A stretch of 64,000 bases of DNA from Melastoma dodecandrum (lineage: Eukaryota > Streptophyta > Magnoliopsida > Myrtales > Melastomataceae), in NCBI GenBank assembly GCA_029817715.1, contig JARUPY010000606.1, forward strand, positions 3,782,001 to 3,846,000, written 5' to 3'. The notes beneath the pieces are model-generated. The model saw only the letters and a program-made list of their open reading frames with translations, was not told the DNA's origin and did no database searches. Position 1 is the stretch's first letter. Each line of letters opens with the position of its first letter. Position numbers and translations under genes: made by a program. Shown one piece after another: positions 37,020 through 46,772 of this stretch.

Positions 37020-37445
37020 TGTAAAAAAACGACACGTCGACAAGTCTACGAGCCTCTTTCCAGGCACACCGTGTAACCAAGGGACACTCACGAAGAATTT
37101 TACTTGGAAACTTGCTCAACTGAAAATTTCTACTCTGATCCAAATGACAAAGGAAACATTAACAATACTTAAATAGACTAAACAAACAAAACCTAATTAA
37201 TGCTAACCACCGAGCTAACAATTGCACTTAATGTGCATAGAAACTACAACAAAGTACTTAAGGTGCATAAGAAATACAACAAAGAAAGTGGACATAATAA
37301 AGAAGATAGATAATGTTCAGGAATCTGGACAGTCGTCGACTGGTAGACTTCCTCAAGCGAAGTCTATCATGATGAAGTCTATCATGGCGAAGTCTAGAGA
37401 CACGAGCTCCGTAGACTTGAGGGTTCATCACTTTAACTTTCAACA
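37020..37445 (-). repeat. 5' LTR of the copia element (426 bp)
   Basis: Partner of the LTR at 33868-34247. It is longer by about 46 bp, with extra segments including a short GAAGTCTATCATG tandem repeat and a CCGTGTAACCAAGGG stretch. The primer-binding site lies directly inside it. Confidence 0.8.
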
Positions 37446-37549
37446 ATCTGCGTTACGGGAGCTTACAATCTAGACTCCGCTGAATACTCATTCGATATGA
37501 CTGTCTAAACTAATGCGATTTTAGTAAAACATTCAACTCGTCCTATGCC

Positions 37550-38061
37550 TTAGTTACACTCCACTGACTTCACAGCCTTGGACGCGCGGTCTACAGTCAC
37601 GGTGCCGTCCATTTCGGTCGACTTCTTCTTGAACATGAGCATCGGCGTCACCTCCACGTTCATCGTCCCCTGGCTCCCCAACGTGAGCGTATCCTTGCTC
37701 AGCTCTGTCCTGATTGCGGTAATGGTGATGCCTGGCAGCGCGTTTGAGTCCAATGTCACCTCCGCATTAATCTTCTTCGTGGACATAAAGCTCGCCCTGC
37801 TCTTGGGGATTGCGGCCTGCCCAACGACTACCCCTCCATAGGTGAAGTCAACCGTGGTCGCATCGTACTTTTATAAGGGCTGAAGTTAGGGTCCTTGATC
37901 CTGATGGGAGTAAAGAACGACATGTTGAACGAAGGACCTGGCCTGGTTCGTGGCAAGGGTCTGGATCTGGAGCTTCCTGACCATGAACTTGGGGGCCTTA
38001 TCCTCATGACGAAGAGGGCGAAGACGAGGATGACCATGACTTGGAACTCGGTGAATGCCAA
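37550..38061 (-). pseudogene. LEA_2 pseudogene, cluster copy 2 (5'-truncated, frame-shifted)
   Basis: Homology starts abruptly inside the membrane segment (FQVMVILVFALFVM), so the cytosolic N-terminus is missing. Frames then shift: APKFMVRKLQIQTLATNQAR reads in one frame, SFNMSFFTPIRIKDPNFSPY in the next and STKKINAEVTLDSNALPG in another. There are at least two indels, one near 37870. The end KSVECN is retained. Not functional as read. Confidence 0.85.
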
Positions 38062-38552
38062 TGACGGGGTTTTCGTGATTAGGAAAAGCTTCGTTTAATC
38101 TTTCGAAATATTACGTGTTAGTTCGAGTCGGATTGACTTATTAAAAGTAATAGAGTTATTTCGTAATCAATTTAGACCTCACTCGAAGGAGAATAGTCAT
38201 AGAAACAACCTTTTAAGTAATTTAACACAATGTATGGTGGTGGTCAAATTTTAACCATTTGTTGGATGATTGCGTAAACTAAAGGGCAAATGTAAGTTGT
38301 TCTGCCTTTAGTAAGACCACGTGACCCCGCCCTTTCTAACACTCCCATAACAAAGCATTCCAAAGTAATGGAAATGATTTCTGTGATGACAAATTTTGAG
38401 CTGAAAATCAAATGTTATCGGGACGTAGTAATTAACAGAAAACGTAGTAAGCATACGCCTAACAAAATACAATTCTAAGAATAATTAAACAAATCTGTAA
38501 CATCAAGGTATATACTAAGAGCAATGTAACAACACTTTTTTAGTACTCCTTC
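38062..38552. other. Spacer between LEA_2 pseudogenes
   Basis: AT-rich DNA with no recognisable coding sequence. Confidence 0.4.
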
Positions 38553-39145
38553 TTATTTACATTCCAGGGATCGAACGGCCTTCAATGCGACGTCGAAGGT
38601 CATGGCACAGTTCATCTCGGTCGATTACTTCTTCTGGAACATGAGCATCAGAGTCACCTTCCCGTTCATCTTCCCTGGCTGCCCAAACTGATCACCCCTT
38701 TGCTCAGCTCGTTGCTGAGGCCAGGGTTGGCTCTGGACAATGCGTTCGAGTTCAATGCCACGTCAACATTAATCTTTTTGGTGGACTTGAAGCTGGCTTT
38801 GCTCTCGGGGATGGTCGCCCGACCGACGACTACTCCCCCGTGGCCGAGTCGTACTTGTACGGGCCGAAGTTGGTGTTCTTATCGGGGCGGCGAACGTCAA
38901 AAGGTGCTGCCTGGTTCGTGTAAAGGGTCCGGGCTTCGAACGCCCCGACCCTGAATTTCGGTGCCTTGACCTTCATAACGACAAGGGCGAAGACGAGGAT
39001 GACCATGACCTGGAACACGGCGAATGCCGCAATGTAGACGGCCCACTTCATCCTCTTCCTACACTTCTCTTCCTCGTCCAACGACTGCAACGCCTCCCGA
39101 TTGCTGCGGTGGCAGGTGGTACTGCTGCTGCGTCTTCTCGGCCAT
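38553..39145 (-). pseudogene. LEA_2 pseudogene, cluster copy 3 (frameshifts and in-frame stop)
   Basis: It keeps the start MAEKTQQQYH, shared with copy 4, plus the membrane segment (AVFQVMVILVFALVVMKVKAPKFRVG) and NTNFGPYKYD. The frame breaks after the first 20 residues, around FDVRRPDKNTNF where residues are missing, and before VVVGRATIPESKASFKSTKK. A TAA interrupts the FQKK segment near the C-terminus, seen at about 38628. The ancestral end SLECK is at 38553. A TATA box remains upstream. Confidence 0.87.
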
Positions 39146-39848
39146 GTCTATGAGATTGGTGCGGTCGAACGCGAGATCGGAGGTTTTGATGGTGTTTGTG
39201 TTATTGAGATTGGTGGTGCTAAGAACTCTCCATTTATAAGTAGCAACTTGTAGTTGAATTGGTTGGTCAAGAGTGGTTGTCATTTCTTCGTGTGAAGTGG
39301 TGGGTAATAGTTTCGTGATGTCCGAATTTGATGGTCAAAAGTTAATTATTACACGGCAGAACGCGGTTGAGGGGAACGGAGGCTAAGAAGCTTCTTGACT
39401 TCTAGATTGACAAGTAACTTTATTGCCAACAACATTTTTGGTGGATGATATATATACATCGGAAAACTTGTGTTAAAAAACGTTTCCATTTGGCTTCGGA
39501 AACCACTCTTGATCCGAGCATTATTCAGAGGTTAAATATGATGACCGGCAATAAGCCGAGAGCATGGCAATCGTGCCTCGAAAATTATGTCCAGGGACAA
39601 CGACGCAGTGTTAAATGGGATCTTGCTCTCTTTGACGGACGAGCTTGTTGTCGCTGTCTCCAAAATAGTTGGTGGTTTCCAATCCAGGGACGAGAAAAAC
39701 TCGGAAAGCGTAAGTGTTTGGTGGTGTTGGCTGTTGGAGCTTTCCTCATTACCTTCCTGCCGTTCCTCGTGTCCAACCTGACGATCGTTAACATTTCTGA
39801 CCAGAAGTACACCGCCAGCAAACACGATGATGTATCTTTTCAAGAGAC
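39146..39848. other. Spacer upstream of LEA_2 copy 3
   Basis: Holds a TATA box at 39232-39238 for copy 3. Open frames on both strands (about 39445-39870) have no recognisable domain, and I do not call a gene. Confidence 0.4.
39232..39238 (-). promoter_or_regulatory. Retained TATA box of LEA_2 pseudogene copy 3
   Basis: The minus strand reads TATAAAT about 88 bp upstream of the former ATG, the same spacing as in intact copies. Confidence 0.45.
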
Positions 39849-39853
39849 TAAAG

Positions 39854-41695
39854 TGTTTACAAGATTTTGATGATGAGTTAAACAGCGGGTTTGACCTGCT
39901 ATGACTTTACAGAAGCTGAAACCTCCTGTAACGAAGATACACTTCGTAAGAGAGGAAAAATATCACGAAAATATTTTCTTCACCCTCCAATGATCAAGAT
40001 CAAGAGACGTGATTAGAAAATATTTCTATAATTAGATATTTTAATAATTAATTAATTGTTAATTAATTATTGATTATCTTAATTAATTTATTAATTCAAA
40101 AAGAGAATATTCTTAGGAATATTATTTGGATTAATATTTCGTCCAGATGCAATGTTTTACTTGTCTGGAACGAATCAATTATTTTTGGGAATAAATAGTT
40201 GATTATTTCCTTATATAGAAGGTCAAGTTGCTGTTACTGGCCGAACCTTCTGTAATGCATTATCTGGGGATTTAATTGTCAAAATAAGACAAAATTAAAT
40301 CTGGAGGTTCCAACCAGATATTTGTAAGACCCCATCATCAAATTTCTTAAGTTGAAAATAAAATAATCTTTCTTTCCAACTATAGAATGTTGCTGACCGA
40401 ATTAGGCTCTAACCTTCTGTAAGATGAGATCTCGTGATTAGATGATTCGATTGATCTGAAATCAATCAAATATTGTCCCTAAGTGATTTTTACACGTTGG
40501 GGATGAATCTGGTCATTTTACGTATTTGGCAAAATAAGTTTCCTTCTTTACAGGAGGACGGAACCTCTATATAAAAGAAAAACCTAAAAACATTTTAAAA
40601 AAAGAAGAGATTTAGATCAGAGGTAAGTCTTGACATTTGGCAACGTTAGTGATGTTTAACGTGTGTGCAAGTGTGCAGGACGGATTCTCCAGGCGAGAGT
40701 TCTCGCAGGAGGTAACTACAGCGGGTTGAGCGTGGGTGAAGCCGCTCCGGTGACTTCGTTGCGTACGGATCTGAGGGACTCGACCGGAACTTTGTCCGTG
40801 ACGTCGGACTGCGTACATCAGGGCCTGGGGAAGGGTTCGTTGGTGGCGAGTAGGCGTACAGAGTTGGTCGGAGAGAAGGAGTCCGTAGCAGGGGTTCAGT
40901 GGTGAGGGACCTTCAACCTTCTGTAGTTGGTTATTTTGTTATCTGTGCGTTTGCAGCAGGTGTGCTTTGGTGAAGCCACTCCGTAGGCGTCGTTGGCTGT
41001 GAATCCGAAGGACTTGGCCAGGAGTGCTGTCCGTAACGCCGGGTGGGCGTACAGCAGGTCCAAGAGAAGGTTTCTGCAGCAGGCGTAAGTGGTGAGGGAC
41101 TGCAACCTACTGTAGACGGTCTATCTTTATTTGTTTTGCAGATTAAACCAAAAACACAAAAAGAGAAGCATATCAGAGGCGTCCAAACACTTGGAGAAAG
41201 CGTCATCGGATCTGTTCGCTGATCCACAGAAGGAATAGCCCGCTACAGAGTCACAGAAGGCTGAAGCTTCCAGCCAACGTTCTGTGCTTGCTCAAGTCTG
41301 GTTGATTTCCTTGTGATTCGACCTAGACACATCCTAAACACAGCAAGAGAGTTTCTTGCATTGGTAAAGCTAGTCTTACCGTCCCGTGGTCAAAGAAATT
41401 GTTTTCTTACACCACAGAAGGTTTTACCTTCTACACTGTAATCTCTATACGAGTTATTAGTGAAAAGTGACCGAAAGTGGACGTAGGTGATTTCACCGAA
41501 CCACTATAAAATCCTTTGTGTTCTACGACTCATTTCGAAGTCAATTTCACACGTTCCGTAATTACAGAAGCTTGAAGGCTCTGTAAATTACAGTAAGTTA
41601 CTTCCGCTGTGAGGGTTGTGAAAAAGCGTTTAAGAATTCCTTAATTGGACTTAACACTAATTCACCCCCCTCTTAGTGTAATCTTTGGGCCAACA
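39854..41695 (+). mobile_element. Solo LTR (copy A), 1,842 bp, with 5-bp target duplication
   Basis: TAAAG at 39849-39853 repeats at 41696-41700. The segment between begins TGTTTACAAGATTTTGATGATG and ends ...CTTTGGGCCAACA, the TG...CA ends expected of an LTR. The right end carries the copia-type block GTGGACGTAG...CCGAACCACTATAAAATCC and TTCACCCCCCTCTTAGTGTA. There is no internal gag or pol. An internal diverged duplication of about 200 bp (GGTGAAGCC.CTCCG..., about 40733-40930 and 40972-41120) is present. The perfect duplication indicates that insertion was followed by LTR-LTR recombination. It sits 109 bp downstream of the LEA_2 copy 4 stop codon. Confidence 0.88.
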
Positions 41696-41808
41696 TAAAG
41701 CTAATCGTGTCAACTCTTAAAAAGTGTATAATCAAAACCGAAAGAAGCACAGACGAGTTCCCGAGAAAAAAATATTACATATAACGTGATATCACGGGGC
41801 GAATCCCC

Positions 41809-42447
41809 CTAACATTGGACCGACTTCACGCTCTTGGCAGCCACATCGACAGTCATAGTGCAGTTCATCGTGGTCGACTTCTTCTTCTTGAACATGAGCA
41901 TCAGCGTCACTTTCCCGTTCATAGTCCCCTGACTCCCCAACGTGATCACTCCTTTGCTCAGCTCGTTGCCGAGGTTGGAGTTGGCCCTCGACAAAGCGTT
42001 CGAGTTCAAGCTCACTTCCAGGTTGACCTTCTTGGTCGACTTGAAGCTGGCCTTGCTCTTGGGAACGGTCACCGCCCCTACGACCACTCCCCCATAAGTG
42101 AAACCCACGGTGGTCGCATCATACTTGTAAGGCCCGAAGTTGGTGTTCTTGATCCTGATTGGGGCGACGAATGTCATGTTGAAAGAGGGCACAGCTTGAT
42201 CCGCATTTAGGGTCGGGATGTCGAACGTCCCGATCCTAAACTTGGGAGCCTTAACCTTCATGATGACGAGACCGAAAACAAGGAGCACCATGACCTGGAA
42301 CACGGTGAAGGCCGCGATGTAGATGGCCCACTTGATGCGCTTCTTGCGTTTCTCTTCCTCATCCAATGAGTGGAGTGCCTCCTGGTCGCGACGGTGGTAC
42401 CCGTTGGACTCCTGGGAATGGTGCTGCTGCTGCGTCTTCTCCGCCAT
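41809..42447 (-). CDS. LEA_2 domain protein (NHL/LEA14-like), cluster copy 4
   Basis: Single-exon 212-aa paralogue, intact from MAEKTQQQHH to KSVKSVQC. A basic anchor (KRKKRIKWAIYIAAF) precedes one membrane segment (about residues 38-62). The LEA_2 domain follows, with FVAPIRIKNTNFGPYKYD, FTYGGVVVGAVTVP, NELSKGVITLGSQGTMNGKV and FKKKKSTTMNC. It is closest in sequence to pseudogene copy 3, with a shared N-terminus, so these two arose by a recent tandem duplication. Stress-related role is family knowledge only. Confidence 0.93.
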   Translation of the reverse strand: MAEKTQQQHHSQESNGYHRRDQEALHSLDEEEKRKKRIKWAIYIAAFTVFQVMVLLVFGLVIMKVKAPKFRIGTFDIPTLNADQAVPSFNMTFVAPIRIKNTNFGPYKYDATTVGFTYGGVVVGAVTVPKSKASFKSTKKVNLEVSLNSNALSRANSNLGNELSKGVITLGSQGTMNGKVTLMLMFKKKKSTTMNCTMTVDVAAKSVKSVQC

Positions 42448-44243
42448 AGTTGCTGGCTTCCGATTAACAAAAGATCGACGGTACTCGAGAAAGAATTTGT
42501 TGTTGTTGTCGTTGTTGGTGGTGAAGTTTTGGAAGTCTATTTATAATTGAAATGGTCTCTCCTTTGAATTGGTCAGGAATGGAGGTCTCCAAGTATGAAA
42601 ATGACAATGATTTTTTATGATTGAGATGTCTGAAAACATGTTACAAAGTGAATTTCGTCATACAGTTTCGGCTAATATTTCGAATTTTGGATGACTAAAA
42701 TCGATATAATTATTATTTAGAACACACCGGTTAGTATGTAATCTCATGGAACAAAAGGGGTCAAACTGAGTGTGATACGGTAATGCGTTTATTCGGGGGA
42801 GGGAATTCAGGTTGAGTTGTTTGACTTCTAGATGCATGCGACCGATGAGACTTGTAACGGTGCAAAAGAATTTTCAAAGCAGATGTGATATAATACGACC
42901 AAGTTGTTGTCGTGATAGAAACTTCTATTAGTTGGGCGTATAGCGTTGGGACCATGAATATAAAATATGTGACTCATTGCCCCAACAACTTCACCAGTCT
43001 TCCTAAAGTAAATTATTACAACGTTGTAGGTGCTGCCCCCACACCGGTCGGGTCGTCCCGGTTAGTAACGACTTTGTATCCTCTCACAAAATATCTAGTG
43101 GAGTTGGGGAAAAGGGTTAAAAGTTACTATTATATTAGGATGACATCGAGAAACTAGTTTTCAAGCGGCTAAGGAGATTAATTCGTTTGCTGAATTTTAC
43201 AATATTCAAAATGGGATTTGTAAAAATGCATCAACTCTAATAATATTTTTTTTTCGAAAAATATGAAAAACTGGTATGAATAATTAATAAATAGTAAAGA
43301 CGTTTCGTAAATTTACCGTAATTTACGAAAAGTTTGTTTACAAAATTATTACGGTTAGAGTTTATACATTTTTGTAAAACCTATTTAAAAATTTCATAAA
43401 TACTCGCAGCCCAATTTTCGTAAAAAAAAAAATGAGAATTATTGTTTCAAGTTTTGGTAAAATATGAAAAACGACTTAATATGCGGTGGGTGGATTTTAG
43501 CCGATTCCGTATCCCTGATTAGCCAAAATCAGATTATCACGTTAAAAGCCACATAAAAAAGCGAGATTCACTTAAAAAGCGAGTCAGAAAAGCAGAAGAA
43601 GAAAATCGATGTCATTCCATTTCTGATTAAGCGAGTATATCCAGGAGGAGGCAAATCCCAACTCCCGAGGTGAACAGGGGGGCGGGGGCAGGGCATTGCT
43701 GGAAATGACTTTTTCGTGTTCGATTTCTTCTTATTCTTTTCCTTTAGAGAAGGTGGGTGTGGGTGTGAGGGTCACGAATAATTCTAGCGTGTAAAGACAG
43801 GGTCATGCCGGCGATACTTTGCTTGTAACGATGATGGACCATTTGAGTTATATTCTTCTTCTTCGAGCTTGAGTGAGCTTATCTTACACGTCCCCAACGA
43901 TGATGGACAGCCACCATTCACATCGATTCAATCCCTCCTGTCGGACTCCCCATTCTCACTCATGTCCCCCCAAATAGACTTTTATGATGATGAGCCTGGC
44001 CGGCCCTCTTAGCATCATCGACTCGATTTCACGATAAATAAAATATCTTCTTCCGTTCAATATTAAATATGAAAGGAAATTCACACCGAGCCGCCTAGAT
44101 TGACCCATCATTCTTTTTCAATGGTTTTGGATTTGATTATAATTCCCGCATAACGATCTCCCAAATTTGAAATTTAATATAACAGACGTAAGTACGATAC
44201 AAACAATATACAGTATGCTATTAATTCAGCCGCTAACGATGAA
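42448..44243. other. Spacer between LEA_2 copies 4 and 5
   Basis: Promoter of copy 4 (TATA at 42539-42545) followed by AT-rich DNA. No gene recognised. Confidence 0.4.
42539..42545 (-). promoter_or_regulatory. TATA box of LEA_2 copy 4
   Basis: TATAAAT on the minus strand about 92 bp upstream of the ATG. Confidence 0.5.
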
Positions 44244-44816
44244 TCATACGCATGCCACGGATTTAACGGTCTTGTCGGAGACGTTGAGCACGATCGTGCA
44301 GTCCATGTGGATGGCTTTCTTCTTCTTGAAGATCCACATCATCTCCACCTTCCCGTTCAGCGTCCCCATGCTCTTCACCGTCAGCTCAGCGCCGATCGTT
44401 TGCCCTGCGACCTCGGCCGAGCTCAGCATCACGTCGACGTCCAGCTTCTTTGTGCCCATGAACCCCGCCTTCCCTTTCGGCACCGTCGCCTGCCCGACGT
44501 TCACGCCGGCGTAGGTGAAGTTCACCGTGGACGCGTCGTACTTGTACGGGCCAAAGTTCCTGTTCTTGATCCGGATGGGCGCCACCGCCTTGAGGGTGAA
44601 GATGGCGTTGCCTGAGCTCGTGGATGTGTTGAGGTTCGAGATCTGGAGGCCGTCGCCGACCCGGAACTTTGGGGTCCGGACCTTCATAACCACGAGGGCG
44701 AACACTAGGATTACCCCAGTTTGGAAGATCACGAAGGCGGTGATGTAGGCGGCCCACTTCTTCATCTTTCTCCTTTTCTCCTCGTCGGTGTAGGACATGT
44801 TGCCCTTCTCCGGCAT
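44244..44816 (-). CDS. LEA_2 domain protein (NHL/LEA14-like), cluster copy 5
   Basis: Single-exon 190-aa paralogue and the most diverged of the cluster: MPEKGNMSYTDEEKRRK, then the membrane segment (about residues 22-46, ITAFVIFQTGVILVFALVVM). The LEA_2 domain carries VAPIRIKNRNFGPYKYD, FTYAGVNVGQATVP, TKKLDVDVMLSS and FKKKKAIHMDC. It has a shorter N-terminus than copies 1 and 4. The frame is intact and GC-rich. Confidence 0.92.
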   Translation of the reverse strand: MPEKGNMSYTDEEKRRKMKKWAAYITAFVIFQTGVILVFALVVMKVRTPKFRVGDGLQISNLNTSTSSGNAIFTLKAVAPIRIKNRNFGPYKYDASTVNFTYAGVNVGQATVPKGKAGFMGTKKLDVDVMLSSAEVAGQTIGAELTVKSMGTLNGKVEMMWIFKKKKAIHMDCTIVLNVSDKTVKSVACV

Positions 44817-46771
44817 CTTCTTCTCGGAATCAAACGATGTCGGAAGAATTTCGGTGGGGAAGAGAGTTTGCTTTATTTTCTCGGAGAGGATGTGAGAGAA
44901 GGGATGTGGAAGGAAAGAAGGGCTCTGTTCCGACGTTTATATAGTTGGAAGGGGGGCGAGGGGAAGGAAATCGTCGGGAAAGAGAGGGGAGGCAGAGAAC
45001 CGTGTTTTGGATTGGACCTTCTAGATGGTCAGTCAATGGAGTTAAATTTATTCGTAATTCATGCGATTTAGATTTATTCACGTGTACACGTTTACTCACA
45101 ATTTTTTTTATGTACATAAATAATTAAATTTGAATCGTGAGGTGTGTGTATCACTTTTAATGCAAGTAACTTAAAACCTCAGCTTTTGGATTTTGATCAT
45201 TTTTATACACAATAGTTGACTAAAGAATACAAACCATTAGTCTCGTGTGGCAGAGTTAACGATGGACAGATTAACTTCCATTGTGGAGGAGTTTTTCCTT
45301 GGTGAACAAAGTACAACGTGGTCTATATGATTGTTATTTATTTACATAACTTGCTAATAAACAAAAGAAGTCGATTAATTTTAATGTCACGGGGTTGCTC
45401 GAAATCTAAACTATTTGGGAAATGATTTTGAGATCAGTTTTAATAGGAATGGACGCCATCTCCGTACCATTATTATATATTATATAGTTTGAAAATTTAG
45501 GTGTGCCTGCACATGATGAATTATTATAGGGTTTCATTATATTATCAGGGGAGGAAGTTTTTGAATCCGATGCAAATCACGGGGCCCGCTAATATTAAGA
45601 ACCAAATTCACATACACTCTTTGATAAGATTAAGTAAACGGTGGTCGTGTAATTTAGTCATTATTAAAATTCACTTGCAATTCGTAATTTCTCAAAAAAA
45701 ATTCGCTCGCTATCACGCCACAAATTAGTTTTTTTTTTTCTTTTGTAACATCATTTTTGTCAAAAAAATGGAATTGATGTCGTATTTAAACTAGCCCTTA
45801 TCATGATCGAATTTTATAATTTACTATGGATTTTCCCTTTAGCTGAGCTGCTAGCGCCAAGTGCATTTCATTAATACCAGCAAAAAATTCACTGGTGTTT
45901 ACCCAAAGTTTACCAAGGGACGTTCGTAAACGGAATCATCTAAGCCGAGAATCTAAAAACCAAACCCACAAGGCCCCAACCAATGTGACAAACCTCTCCA
46001 TGTTTCACGTAACGACATCCCACAAAATACCCACAGACTCCTATCTACTACGATCAGAGGAATTATCTCAAACATTAATTGGGTGGTTCCCTTTTTTTTT
46101 GTAAAAAAAAAGTACCCTCAATCATCTTGGTTTAGCGATCGAAAGTGGATAAAACTATAATGATTGTGGAGCTTTTTCATAATAGTGATGTCCTGTTCTT
46201 TTAGTGTGGGGATTTACGGATATCATCGGGGTGTTGGCATATGGTTGGGCTAAGAAATAAAGCCCCCAATATTTCCGAGGATATTATTGTTTACAAGTGA
46301 CTTAAAATTTCGAAAGTTTCGAGTTGAACATAATTGACCAAAACGAAAGGAGGAAAAAGATGGAGCAATGGATTTTCGTGAGCTGTTTGTGTTAAGATAA
46401 TGTTTGGGGGGGGGGGGGGGTGGGCGTGGTGGTGTAGTTAGTCTGGGAAAATTCTGGTAGGATATCCACATCCATCACCATCTTCCACTTGGCAAGTAGT
46501 TCGGAAATTCAGGCTGCTTCTCATTTCATTACATCTGCTCATACTTTTCTCCCCCTCTTTCCTTTGTGGTGGCAAACAAACCATTATTGCATGAGTTTGA
46601 CGGGCCCTCGGGTTGATTTTTCAGTCCTTGTGCTTGTTTATGTAACACCCGTTTGACATTTAACTTGTTCATATGTTATTATTATTTTGATTAGTTGATA
46701 GAGCAACAATCATCAATTTACGACATGGTGATACGTAAAAGAAGTGGTTGGATATTTTGTTGTTGTGACGG
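44817..46771. other. Intergenic, no gene seen
   Basis: Promoter of LEA_2 copy 5, then AT-rich DNA with a poly-G tract near 46408-46421. No coding or RNA gene recognised. Confidence 0.4.
44937..44943 (-). promoter_or_regulatory. TATA box of LEA_2 copy 5
   Basis: TATATAA on the minus strand about 121 bp upstream of the ATG. Confidence 0.45.
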
Positions 46772-46772
46772 T

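Larger units (their letters stand above)
33868..37445 (-). mobile_element. Decayed Ty1/copia retrotransposon, LTR to LTR
   Basis: A 3.6-kb element in minus orientation with LTRs at both ends. Reading from 37019 leftward come a primer-binding site (TGGTTTCAGAGC) and a gag-like frame (about 37100-36457). Then come a zinc knuckle CX2CX4HX4C (CFRCDKPRHLRRDC, near 36230), a protease DSG motif (WIVDSGCGHH), the GAG-pre-integrase segment (35772-35356) and the start of integrase (35380-35084). Only the end of reverse transcriptase (FADADFAGDRDDRRSTSS, 34857-34672) and the RNase H end (YGDNLSAIKL...RTKHIELEHQF, 34534-34352) follow. Most of reverse transcriptase is deleted and frames are broken, so it is non-functional. 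No matching target duplication was found. Confidence 0.85.

Noticed and set aside
39445..39870. 141-residue open frame on + and a 103-residue frame on -
   Set aside because: No recognised domain. The + frame does not start with ATG and runs through the TAAAG target site into the solo LTR.
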